Origin: Ideonella sp.
Lineage (GTDB): Bacteria; Pseudomonadota; Gammaproteobacteria; Burkholderiales; Burkholderiaceae_C
Assembly (NCBI RefSeq): GCF_016702655.1
Contig: NZ_JADJDO010000006.1
Coordinates: 1-64,000 of the forward strand
DNA length: 64,000 bases
Direction of reading: 5' to 3'
A program made the position numbers and the translations under genes. The notes under the pieces were generated by a model. The model ran no database searches, was not told the origin of the DNA, and saw nothing but the letters and a program-made list of their open reading frames with translations. Below are positions 55,476 through 63,196 of this stretch, in pieces. How positions within the stretch are numbered: position 1 is the first letter of the stretch; every line of letters starts with the position of its first letter.

Positions 55476-56816
55476 ATGAAGACGCTCTACCTGCGCATCT
55501 ACGCGACCGTCGTCGCGGTGCTGGCGCTGTTCGCGCTCGTCTCGGCCTGGTTCTGGCACGCCAATGTCGAGCGCGCGCGCATCGAGGGCCGCGCGCCCTG
55601 GCAGGAGCGCGTCGCTGCGTTCACCGAGCTCGCCGAGGCGAGTCTGCCCGGCGCCGACGCGCCGGCCGCCGATCAGCGCGCCGCGTTGCTTGCGCTGGCC
55701 GAGCGGTTGCGGGTGCCGCTCGCGCTCGACGCAGCCGATGGCGAGCGCATCGCGGCGTCCGACACCTTTGCGCGCCGCGAGGGCGCGCCGCCGGGCGCAG
55801 GGCCGGGGCCCGGCGGGCATCCGGGGCGGCGCGTTGCGGTGCCGCTGGCCGACGGGCGCACGCTCTGGGTGCTGCGCCCTGGCGGCAGCCTGATGATGCG
55901 GCCGCCGCCGCCCTCCGCACCGGGCTGGATGGTGCTGCCTCCGAGCACCGGCCTGGTGGCGACGCTGGTCGTGCTGTTCGGTGCGATCGCGCTTGGCGCC
56001 TACCCGGTCGTGCGCCGCCTTACGCGCCGCCTGGAGGCGCTCAAGCAGGGGGTCGAGGCCTTCGGCGCGGGCGCGTTGAACCGCCGCGTCGCGGAAGACG
56101 GCAGCGACGAGGTCGCGGCCGTCGCGGCGAGCTTCAACCGCGCTGCCGAGCGCATCGAGGCCCTGGTGGGCTCGCACCGCAGCCTGCTCGCCAACGCGAG
56201 CCACGAACTGCGTTCGCCGCTGGCGCGCATGAAGATGGCGCTTGCGCTGCTCGACGCCGCGGGCGGGCCTGAGCGCGTGCGGCTGCGCCACGAGATCGAG
56301 GTCAACATCGCCGAGCTCGACGCGCTGGTCGAGGAAGTGCTGCTCGCAAGCCGGCTCGACGCTGCGGCGCCCGACACGGCCCATCGAACGCGCGTCGACC
56401 TGCTCGGCCTCGTGGCGGAGGAGGCAGCCCGCTTCGACGCCGAGATCGGCGAGGCCAGCGCGCTGGCGGTCGACGGCGACGAGCGTCTGCTGCGCCGCGC
56501 GTTGCGCAACCTGCTCGAGAACGCGCGCCGGCACGGCGGCGGCGAGATCACGGTCGCGACCGAGCTGCGCGACGGCAGCGCGATCGTGCGCGTCTGCGAC
56601 CGCGGCCCGGGCGTTCCCGAGCCGCTGCGCGAGCGCATCTTCGAAGCCTTCTACCGCCTGCCCGGCCAGTCCGAGCAGGCCGGTGGCGTGGGTCTCGGCC
56701 TTGCGCTCGTGAAGCAGATCGCCGAGCGCCACGGCGGCAGCGTGCGCTGCAGCGCGCGCGACGGCGGTGGCAGTTGCTTCGAGCTCGCGCTGCCGGCGGC
56801 TATGCTGGCGTCTTGA
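55476..56816 (+). CDS. Membrane sensor histidine kinase (CpxA/RstB-like)
   Basis: 446 residues. TM1 is at 5-26 (YLRIYATVVAVLALFALVSA). A periplasmic loop of about 125 residues contains a Pro/Gly-rich stretch (APPGAGPGPGGHPGRRVAVP). TM2 is GLVATLVVLFGAIALGAYPV. A HAMP domain, the HisKA with ANASHELRSPLARMKMAL (His in SHELRSP) and an HATPase with RNLLENARRHGG, CDRGPGVPEPLRERIFEAFY and GGVGLGLALVKQIAERHGG complete it. It would sense envelope state and control the Spy-like gene through its regulator. Confidence 0.94.
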   Translation: MKTLYLRIYATVVAVLALFALVSAWFWHANVERARIEGRAPWQERVAAFTELAEASLPGADAPAADQRAALLALAERLRVPLALDAADGERIAASDTFARREGAPPGAGPGPGGHPGRRVAVPLADGRTLWVLRPGGSLMMRPPPPSAPGWMVLPPSTGLVATLVVLFGAIALGAYPVVRRLTRRLEALKQGVEAFGAGALNRRVAEDGSDEVAAVAASFNRAAERIEALVGSHRSLLANASHELRSPLARMKMALALLDAAGGPERVRLRHEIEVNIAELDALVEEVLLASRLDAAAPDTAHRTRVDLLGLVAEEAARFDAEIGEASALAVDGDERLLRRALRNLLENARRHGGGEITVATELRDGSAIVRVCDRGPGVPEPLRERIFEAFYRLPGQSEQAGGVGLGLALVKQIAERHGGSVRCSARDGGGSCFELALPAAMLAS

Positions 56817-56843
56817 CTGCCGCTGCGCGGCGCGGAGGGGTTT

Positions 56844-58151
56844 GTGGCCGGCAAGAACTTCGATGTCGTGATCCTGGGCGCGACCGGATTCACCGGGCGC
56901 CAGGCAGTACGCGCGATGCGCCGCCAGGGCGCCGGCGTGCGCTGGGCCGTGGCCGGGCGCAACGTGCAGGCGATGCACGCACTCGTGACGCAGGACAAGA
57001 CACGGCGCGGCGCCGCCAAGCCCGGCGTGCTGCTCGCCGACACGACCGACGCCGAATCGCTGGCCACGCTCGCATCGCAGGCGCGGGTGCTGCTCAACCT
57101 GGCCGGTCCCTACGCGCTGACCGGCGAGGCGGTCGTGCAGGCCTGCATCGCGCACGGCACGCACTACCTCGACCTCACTGGCGAGACCTTCTGGGTGCGC
57201 GAGCTGATCGAGCGCCAGCACGCCGCGGCACGCGAAGCGCGCGTGAAGATCATCCCGAGCGCCGGCTACGAGGTGCTGCCCTTCGACCTGGCGACGTTGT
57301 GGATCGCCGACGCGATGCGCGCGCGCCATCGCGCGGCGTGCCGCGCGGTGCGAATCGTCGTCAGCTTCACCGGCCGGCGCATGACGAGCCTGTCCGACGC
57401 GGCGAGCGGCGGCACGGTGGCCTCGATGCGCATGCTGCTCGAGCGCGACCGCACCGACAGCCTGCGCAACATGGCCTGCCTGCTGCCGCCGGAGCGCGCC
57501 GCCGAGGCAGCCGCGGTGGCGCGCCGCAACGCGATCGAGTGGGCCCCGCGCCACGACCGCGAACTTGGCTGCGTGACCGCGCCCACCGTGCCGGCGCCCT
57601 TCATCAACCCGCCGATGGTGCTGCGCACATGGGCGCTGATGTCCGACGAGACGCTCTTCACGCCCGACTTCCGCTACCACGAGGGTACGCACATGGGCAG
57701 CCTGGTCGGCGCGCCGCGCTTGCTGCCCGCGGCGGCAACGCTGGCGCTGCAGTACGCCGCCGCGGCGTCGCTCGCCGCGCCGCTGGCCGGGCTCGGTGCA
57801 ACCGTTTCGGGGCCGCTCGAGTTCCAGCGCCGGGCGATCCAGAAGCTGATCGAGCGCTTTGCCCCCCGGCCGGGCGAAGGGCCGAGCGAGGCGGCGCTCG
57901 ACGAAACCGGCTACGCCTTCGACATTTTCGCCACCGGCGCCGGCGGCCAGAAGCTGCGCGCTCGCATGGATGCGGACGGTCACGCCGGCTACCGCTCGAC
58001 GCCCGAGATGGCGGTCGCGGTTGCCAACGGCCTGGCGCTCGGCACGCTCGGCCACACGCCGCACTTCGGCATCGTCACGCCGGCGAGCGGCCTCGGGCTC
58101 GAAGCGGTGGCCGCGCTCGAGCCGGCGGGCGTGCGCTTCAGCCTGGCCTGA
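56844..58151 (+). CDS. Saccharopine-dehydrogenase-like NAD(P) oxidoreductase (trans-acting enoyl reductase family)
   Basis: 435 residues starting at a GTG. The N-terminal Rossmann motif is VVILGATGFTGRQAVRAMRR, followed by VRWAVAGRNVQAM and VLLNLAGPYALTGEAVVQAC, and HYLDLTGETFWVRELIE. This pattern is that of the YbdR/Rv2449c-like saccharopine reductase family, not of lysine metabolism. The C-terminus ends GIVTPASGLGLEAVAALEPA. Substrate unknown; some relatives act on lipid-linked polyketides. Its end overlaps the convergent MATE gene by 14 bases. Confidence 0.85.
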   Translation: MAGKNFDVVILGATGFTGRQAVRAMRRQGAGVRWAVAGRNVQAMHALVTQDKTRRGAAKPGVLLADTTDAESLATLASQARVLLNLAGPYALTGEAVVQACIAHGTHYLDLTGETFWVRELIERQHAAAREARVKIIPSAGYEVLPFDLATLWIADAMRARHRAACRAVRIVVSFTGRRMTSLSDAASGGTVASMRMLLERDRTDSLRNMACLLPPERAAEAAAVARRNAIEWAPRHDRELGCVTAPTVPAPFINPPMVLRTWALMSDETLFTPDFRYHEGTHMGSLVGAPRLLPAAATLALQYAAAASLAAPLAGLGATVSGPLEFQRRAIQKLIERFAPRPGEGPSEAALDETGYAFDIFATGAGGQKLRARMDADGHAGYRSTPEMAVAVANGLALGTLGHTPHFGIVTPASGLGLEAVAALEPAGVRFSLA

Positions 58152-59598
58152 GCGACCTTGGCGCGGCCTTGCGCTCGCGGCGCTCTTCCTGCCGCCGCGT
58201 CGAGAGCACCCAGCCGAGCAGCGCGGTGAGCGCGATCGCCGCGAGCGTGATACCGGCCGTCATCGCGGCCCAGTAGCCGCGCGCGCCCTGCAGCGCCGGT
58301 GGCGTGAGCCCGGTCACGTCGAAGGCAAGCAGGTAGCCTCCGCCCAGGCCCACGCCCCACAGCGCCGCGGCGTAGATCCACATCGGCGCCACGGTCAGGT
58401 GATAGGCGCGCAGCACGAACGCGGCCAGCGTCTGCCCGGCATCGCCGATGTGAAACAGCATCACCCAGGCCAGCAGCGGCAGGGCCGCCGCAACCACCGC
58501 CGCATCGCGCGTGTAGGCGCCCAGCAGTTGCTCGCGCAGCAGCCAGGCGGCCGCACCCATCGCGACCGAAATCGAGAGGCCGAGCTCCATGCCATGCCAC
58601 GACAGGCGCCGCGCGTCGCGCGCGTCGCCTGCACCGAGGCGCTGCGCGACGAGGGTGCAGGCGGCATTGCCGATCGCGAGCGGCATCATGAACATCAGCG
58701 ACACGAGGTTGACCGCTATCTGGTGCCCGGCCACCGGCGTCGCGCCCAGGCGCGAGATGAAGAGCGCCATGAAGGTGAAGCCTGTGACCTCGATGGCGAT
58801 GGCCAGCCCGAGCGGCACGCCCAGGCGCAGCAGCGCGCGCTGCGCATCGCGCTGCGGGCGCGCGAGCACGCCGCGGGCGAGGCCGAACGGAAGATAGAAC
58901 GCGCTGCGCCGCACCCAAGCGAGCGCGGCAAACCACTGACACCAGAGCACGATCGCGGTCGCGACGCCGCAGCCGGCGACGCCGAGCGCGGGCACTTGCC
59001 AGGGACCGAGCGCGAAGCCGTGGATCAGCAGCGCGCTCGCCGGCAGCTTGAGCGCCAGGCCTGCGAGCTGCAACAGCATCACCGGCTTGGGCTGCGAGAC
59101 GGCGGTGTTGAAGCCGCGAAACGCGGTGAACAGCAGCGCCGGGGGCAACGCGAAGGCGAGCGCGAGCAGGTAGGCGCGCGCCTTGTCGGCTACGACCGGC
59201 TCGGCCTGCGCGAGGGCGAGAAACGGCTGCGGAAAGACGAGCAGGACGCAACCCGCCGCCGCAAGCACGAGCGCGAGCGCAGTCGCCTGGCGAAACTGCT
59301 CGCCCGCGGCCGGCAGGGCTTGCGCGCCGAAGAGGCGCCCGGCGATCGGCCCGACCGCGAGCACCACCCCCATCAAGCCGATGAAGATGCTCATGTAGGC
59401 GGCCATGCCCACCGCGAGTGCGGCCAGGTCGAGCGCGCCGTAGCGCGCGATCAGAATCGTGTCGACGGTCGCAAAGCCGAGCACGGCCGCCTGGCCGATG
59501 AAGACCGGCCATGTCAGCGGCAGCAGCCGGCGTGCATCGTCGGCGAACGACATGCGCGGGTTGCGCTCGTTGCCGGGGCTGGCGTTGCGGCTTGGCAT
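58138..59598 (-). CDS. MATE-family multidrug/Na+ exporter (NorM-like)
   Basis: 486 residues with about 12 membrane helices in two homologous halves. N-terminal signatures are LTWPVFIGQAAVLGFATVDT and SIFIGLMGVVLAVGPIAGRL with FGAQALPAAGEQFRQ; the second half has GVPLGLAIAIEVTGFTFMAL and GHQIAVNLVSLMFMMPLAIG. It would expel cationic compounds with Na+ or H+. The first 15 residues are unlike the family, so a start at 59553 (MSFADDARRLLPLTWPVF) is equally possible. Confidence 0.93.
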   Translation of the reverse strand: MPSRNASPGNERNPRMSFADDARRLLPLTWPVFIGQAAVLGFATVDTILIARYGALDLAALAVGMAAYMSIFIGLMGVVLAVGPIAGRLFGAQALPAAGEQFRQATALALVLAAAGCVLLVFPQPFLALAQAEPVVADKARAYLLALAFALPPALLFTAFRGFNTAVSQPKPVMLLQLAGLALKLPASALLIHGFALGPWQVPALGVAGCGVATAIVLWCQWFAALAWVRRSAFYLPFGLARGVLARPQRDAQRALLRLGVPLGLAIAIEVTGFTFMALFISRLGATPVAGHQIAVNLVSLMFMMPLAIGNAACTLVAQRLGAGDARDARRLSWHGMELGLSISVAMGAAAWLLREQLLGAYTRDAAVVAAALPLLAWVMLFHIGDAGQTLAAFVLRAYHLTVAPMWIYAAALWGVGLGGGYLLAFDVTGLTPPALQGARGYWAAMTAGITLAAIALTALLGWVLSTRRQEERRERKAAPRSLRPG

Positions 59599-59614
59599 CG
59601 CGTCTCAGACCCTC

Positions 59615-59691
59615 TCAGTCGAGCGCCGGGCCGTCCCAAGCCGGTTGAGCGACCCTCGGGGGCTGCGAACGCAGTGAGCTTGGGGTGGTCA
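59615..59691 (-). repeat. GC-rich dispersed intergenic repeat, family A copy
   Basis: On the minus strand it reads GACCACCCCAAGCTCACTGC, GTTCGCAGCCCCCGAGGG, TCGCTCAACCGGCTTGGGAC and GGCCCGGCGCTCGACTGA. It lies between the DUF3717/DUF1289 gene stop and the MATE start and could form a terminator-like hairpin. Confidence 0.7.
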
Positions 59692-60138
59692 TTTCACGCC
59701 CGGCGCGGGCCAGGGCGCGTGATCGACACCCGTCGCCTCGCGCGCGCGCTCGGCATAGCGGTTGAAGCGCCACGCCGTGGCCTCGCGCGTGATGCGGCGC
59801 CATGTGGCGCGCTTCTCGGCCGGCGTCATGACCGGCCAGTGCTGCACCTCATTGAAGGTGCGCCCGCAGCCCTTGCAGACTTCGTCGCCCTGGCTCGTCG
59901 AGCAGATCGCGATGCACGGCGCGTCGGGCGTGCTCGCGTACCAGGCCAGCCAGGCGTCGAGCGCGGCGACTGGCATGGCGGCCTCGTCGAGCTCGCTCTC
60001 GCGGCCGACCACGAGCAGCGCATAGACTTCGGCCAGCGCGCGCACCTCGGCGCAGGCGGTGATGCCGTCGGGCGACGGCGAGCGCTCGCGCCACCAGTTG
60101 ATGGCCGCTTCGATGTCGGTGATGTGCAGGGCGGCCAT
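59689..60138 (-). CDS. DUF3717 plus DUF1289 protein
   Basis: 149 residues. The N-terminal half (MAALHITDIEAAINWWRERS) fits DUF3717. The second half (CIAICSTSQGDEVCKGCGRT, FNEVQHWPVMTPAEKRATW) is DUF1289, a small Cys-rich domain with the C-x3-C...C-x2-C arrangement that probably binds zinc or Fe-S. The function of neither domain is known. The gene diverges from the 58-residue Cys-rich protein gene with 122 bases between starts. Confidence 0.88.
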   Translation of the reverse strand: MAALHITDIEAAINWWRERSPSPDGITACAEVRALAEVYALLVVGRESELDEAAMPVAALDAWLAWYASTPDAPCIAICSTSQGDEVCKGCGRTFNEVQHWPVMTPAEKRATWRRITREATAWRFNRYAERAREATGVDHAPWPAPGVK

Positions 60139-60260
60139 GGGAGAGGGCAAGGATAGCGCCGTGGGTCGGCGGCGGCCTGTCCGGCGGTGGCAGGCGGGAC
60201 CGCAGATGTGTTCCACTGCGCCAACGGGATGGCCCATCCCCGGACCGGAGACACGCCACC

Positions 60261-60437
60261 ATGACCGTCTGCCCCATTGCCATCGTCGCCGGCTGCAAGA
60301 AGTGCCCGGCGTTCTCGATCTGCCCGTTGAAGGGCGTGCTGGGCGATCAGCCCGCCGGTGGCGGCGCGCAGCCGTCGGGGGCGTCGAAGGCGGGCGGCGC
60401 GGGCAAGCCCAAGGCGCCGCCGAAGGCACGCAAGTAG
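60261..60437 (+). CDS. Short conserved Cys-rich protein
   Basis: 58 residues. The first 30 carry four cysteines (MTVCPIAIVAGCKKCPAFSI and CPLKGVLGD) spaced C-x7-C-x2-C-x5-C, a pattern that would hold one zinc or Fe-S site. The tail is an Ala/Lys/Pro-rich basic stretch (KAGGAGKPKAPPKARK). I recall similar short proteins in Burkholderiales without a known function. ACCGGAGAC precedes the ATG as a ribosome site. Confidence 0.7.
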   Translation: MTVCPIAIVAGCKKCPAFSICPLKGVLGDQPAGGGAQPSGASKAGGAGKPKAPPKARK

Positions 60438-60546
60438 CGGCTGGCGCCGCCCGGGCCATCCGCTGCACGGTGAACGCGCGGGTGCGAGCGCCTTGCCCCG
60501 CCGACGCGCGCGGCGCTGGCCGGCGCCGACGGTCGACGCGGGCGGC

Positions 60547-60611
60547 TCAGCGTGAAGTACCTGCGTGTTGCCCGCGCTGGGTTTCGCCCTTGGGGCGGCC
60601 CGGCGGGCGCA
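60547..60611 (-). repeat. Family-B repeat forming the 3' end of a gene
   Basis: Read on the minus strand, CCCGCCGGGCCGCCCCAAGG is followed by GCGAAACCCAGCGCGGGCAA and CACGCAGGTACTTCACGCTGA. It encodes the last 20 or so residues (PPGRPKGETQRGQHAGTSR) and the stop codon of the membrane protein gene. Confidence 0.75.
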
Positions 60612-61029
60612 TGCGACGCCCGTCGCGGATGTTGAGCCCCATCAGGCCGAGATTGACGGCGCCGGCAATCAACTCGACGGCCTGCACGACGTAGAAGCCG
60701 CCATCGAAAGCCCCCGCGGCGGCCCAGCGGTCGAGCAGCAGCGCGCAGGGTAGGAGCACGAGCAGTCCGTTGGCGGCGATGAAGGGCATGCGGCGCTTCT
60801 TCGCGTCGACGAGGCGGCCCGAACGCGAGCGCGACAGCGCGAACCCGCTGCCACCGGTCGCGGCGATGGCCGGCACGAGGATGAGCAGGCCCGGCATCAC
60901 GATCAGGCTCTTGAGCGTCGCGATCGTGGCCTGCGTGCCGAACGCCTCGACCGCGAGCGTCGAGACGAAGAAGCCGGCGATGCACAGCGTGGCGAGCAGG
61001 CCGGCGGCGAGGTGGATGCGACGGATCAT
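60547..61029 (-). CDS. Four-helix membrane protein with repeat-derived C-terminus
   Basis: 160 residues from the ATG at 61029. Hydrophobic segments are HLAAGLLATLCIAGFFVSTL, LIVMPGLLILVPAIAATGG, MPFIAANGLLVLLPCALLL and VVQAVELIAGAVNLGLMGLN. Between helices 2 and 3 lies a basic loop (LSRSRSGRLVDAKKRR). The last 20 residues come from a family-B repeat and are unlikely to be ancestral. No named family; it resembles small inner-membrane proteins of unknown role. Confidence 0.75.
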   Translation of the reverse strand: MIRRIHLAAGLLATLCIAGFFVSTLAVEAFGTQATIATLKSLIVMPGLLILVPAIAATGGSGFALSRSRSGRLVDAKKRRMPFIAANGLLVLLPCALLLDRWAAAGAFDGGFYVVQAVELIAGAVNLGLMGLNIRDGRRMRPPGRPKGETQRGQHAGTSR

Positions 61030-61178
61030 CGAAAGTCTCCCGGTCACGATCTGGCGGCGATGCCGCATGCGATGGACTGTAGGCAGGCGCGCGACGCGCG
61101 CATAGCCGCGCCGTGCCGACAGATTGTTGGCAAAACGCAGACAATGCAGCCGCAAGCAACGACACAGGGACGCCGACG

Positions 61179-62147
61179 ATGGACCGACTCGACGCGATGC
61201 GTGCCTACACCCAGGTCGTCGAGTGCGGCAGCTTCACGCAGGCGGCGCTCGCGCTGGCGCTGCACAAGGCGACGGTCAGCCAATCCGTGCAACAGCTCGA
61301 GCGCGGTTTGGGCGTGCGCCTGCTCGACCGCACGACGCGCTCGGTCGTGCCGACGGCCGAGGGCCTGGCCTACTACCGGCGCGCGTGCGAGATCCTGCGC
61401 CAGGTCGACGAGGCCGAGGCCTTGTCGCGTGCCGCCAGGGCCTCACCCGGCGGGCGGCTGCGGGTGGACGTTCCGGTCGCGCTCGCTCGCCTGGTGCTCG
61501 TGCCCGAGATCCGGGGCTTTCTCGAGCGCTACCCGAAGATCGCGCTCGAGATCGGCTGCACCGACCGGACCGTCGACCTGCTCGGCGAAGGCGTCGATTG
61601 CGCGCTGCGCGGCGGCGACCTGCCCGATTCGTCGCTCGTGGGCCGGCGCGTCGGCGCGGTGCCGTTCGTGCTGTGCGCCGCGCCGCGCTACATCGACGAG
61701 CGCGGCCTGCCGGCCGAGCCGGCAGAGCTGGCGCACCACCTGCAGGTCGGCTATCTGCCCGCGCGCGGCGGCGAGGCGCCCGAACTGCGCCTGATGCGCG
61801 ATGGCCGAGCGCTCGTCGCGGAGTTGCCCAACCGCTTCGTGACCAACGACAGCGGCGCCTTGCTCGCGGCAGGCCTGGACGGGCTGGGGATCATCCGCAT
61901 CGCGCGCTTCGTCGCCAGCCACCACCTGGCGAGCGGGGCGCTGATCGAGGTCCTGCCGGGCTGGCAGTGCCCCGAGATGGCGCTCAACCTCGTGACGCCG
62001 ACGGCGCGCCAGCGCACGGTGCGTGTGCAGGCCTTCATCGATTGGGTCGTGCCCGTGCTCGCGCGGCGCCTGGGCGCGCGCACCGGGATGGCGGCCGCAA
62101 CGGCGCGGCGCGCGACCGTGGTCAGTGCTTGTCCGCCTCGGACGTGA
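61179..62147 (+). CDS. LysR-family transcriptional regulator
   Basis: 322 residues from the ATG at 61179. The HTH region is MDRLDAMRAYTQVVECGSFT, QAALALALHKATVSQSVQQL, followed by LGVRLLDRTTRSVVPTAEG. The effector domain begins near residue 90 (GGRLRVDVPVALARLVLVPE, EGVDCALRGGDLPDSSLVGR). Its form matches the CrgA/DmlR-like group (VRVGDLPDSSLVARRLG pattern). It diverges from the membrane protein gene (150 bases between starts) and may regulate it. The 3' end overlaps the convergent reductase gene by 26 bases. Confidence 0.92.
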   Translation: MDRLDAMRAYTQVVECGSFTQAALALALHKATVSQSVQQLERGLGVRLLDRTTRSVVPTAEGLAYYRRACEILRQVDEAEALSRAARASPGGRLRVDVPVALARLVLVPEIRGFLERYPKIALEIGCTDRTVDLLGEGVDCALRGGDLPDSSLVGRRVGAVPFVLCAAPRYIDERGLPAEPAELAHHLQVGYLPARGGEAPELRLMRDGRALVAELPNRFVTNDSGALLAAGLDGLGIIRIARFVASHHLASGALIEVLPGWQCPEMALNLVTPTARQRTVRVQAFIDWVVPVLARRLGARTGMAAATARRATVVSACPPRT

Positions 62148-63153
62148 ACGCGTCGGCGTAGAACTCGTCGGCGGGCAGGCGGCAGCGGGCGACGAAGTCG
62201 CGCCGTGCGGCATCGACCATCGCCGGCGTGCCGCAGGCGTAGACCTGGTGGCCGGCGAGGTCGGGGAGGTCGGCCATCACCGCTTCGTAGACGAGGCCGG
62301 TGCGGCCGGTCCAGTCGTCGTCGGCGCGCGGCTCGGACAGCACCGGAATGAAGCGCAGCCAGGGCAGGCGCCGCGCGGCGTCGGCGGCCCAGGCAAGCTG
62401 GTACAGGTCGGCGCGCGCGCGGCAGCCCCAGTAGAACGCAGCCGGGCGCGCATTGCCTTCGTGCTCGAGCTGCCCGACGATGGCCTTGATCGGCGCGAAG
62501 CCGGTGCCCGAGGCGAGCAGCACCATCGGCAGCGGCGAATCCTCGCGCACGAAGAAGCTGCCGAACGGGCCTTCGAGGCGCAGGATTTCCTTGGCCTGCA
62601 TCGCACCGAACACGTGGTCGGTGAACTTGCCGCCCGGCAGGTGGCGGATGTGCAGCTCGATGCCCGGCGCGGCGGCCTGGGTGTGCGGCGGGTTGGCGAT
62701 CGAGTAGCTGCGCCGGCTGCCGCCCTGCAGGATGAACTCGACATACTGGCCGGCGCGGTAGCGAAACACCTCGTTGGCGGGCAACTGCAACTGCAGGATC
62801 GCGACGTCGGGCGCGGCGCGCTCGATGCTCGTCACGCGGCTCGGCATCTTGCGCGGCGGGAAGTCACCCGCGCCGACGACATTGCGCGCCTCGATCACGA
62901 GGTCGGTCTGCGACGCTGCGCAGCAGGGCAGGATCAGCCCCGCGGCCTCCTCGTCGGCGTTGAGCGCCTTTGCCTGGTGCGCGCCGTGGATCACGCGCCC
63001 TTCGAGCAGGCGGCTCTTGCACGAGCCGCAGGCGCCATCCCTGCAGCCGTAGGGCAGGCCCACGCCGGCGCGGATCGCGGCCTGCAGCACGGGTTCTTCG
63101 CGCTCGACCTGGAAGCTGCGCCCGCTCGGCTGCAGGGTCACGGTAAACGTCAT
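62122..63153 (-). CDS. 2Fe-2S/FAD/NAD(P)H oxidoreductase (CDP-6-deoxy-delta-3,4-glucoseen reductase-like)
   Basis: 343 residues in three domains. Plant-type 2Fe-2S ferredoxin is first (YGCRDGACGSCKSRLLEG near 35-52 with the fourth Cys in LPCCAAS). FAD-binding is next (FRYRAGQYVEFILQ, RRSYSIANPPH). NAD(P)-binding is last (MVLLASGTGFAPIKAIVGQL, VYACGTPAMVDAARRDF). The layout equals that of AscD and of oxygenase reductases. In Burkholderiales this stand-alone protein usually carries the AscD name, but a role in deoxysugar synthesis is unsupported here, since no sugar genes are near. Confidence 0.9.
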   Translation of the reverse strand: MTFTVTLQPSGRSFQVEREEPVLQAAIRAGVGLPYGCRDGACGSCKSRLLEGRVIHGAHQAKALNADEEAAGLILPCCAASQTDLVIEARNVVGAGDFPPRKMPSRVTSIERAAPDVAILQLQLPANEVFRYRAGQYVEFILQGGSRRSYSIANPPHTQAAAPGIELHIRHLPGGKFTDHVFGAMQAKEILRLEGPFGSFFVREDSPLPMVLLASGTGFAPIKAIVGQLEHEGNARPAAFYWGCRARADLYQLAWAADAARRLPWLRFIPVLSEPRADDDWTGRTGLVYEAVMADLPDLAGHQVYACGTPAMVDAARRDFVARCRLPADEFYADAFTSEADKH

Positions 63154-63196
63154 GATGGGCGGTGGTCCGGTCTGTCGATCGAATAAGCTGCGCGGG

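Noticed and set aside
55443..58064. Minus-strand open frame of more than 870 codons across the kinase and oxidoreductase genes
   Set aside because: Antisense to two genes with clear catalytic motifs; composition is Arg/Ala/Gly/Gln-heavy and no domain is recognisable.
58100..60156. Plus-strand open frame antisense to the MATE exporter
   Set aside because: Arg/His/Glu-rich reading with no motif, while the minus strand shows a 12-helix transporter with family signatures.
62122..63153. Deoxysugar biosynthesis enzyme
   Set aside because: The AscD-like label fits the domain order, but there are no sugar-nucleotide genes around; it may equally be an oxygenase or general ferredoxin-type reductase.
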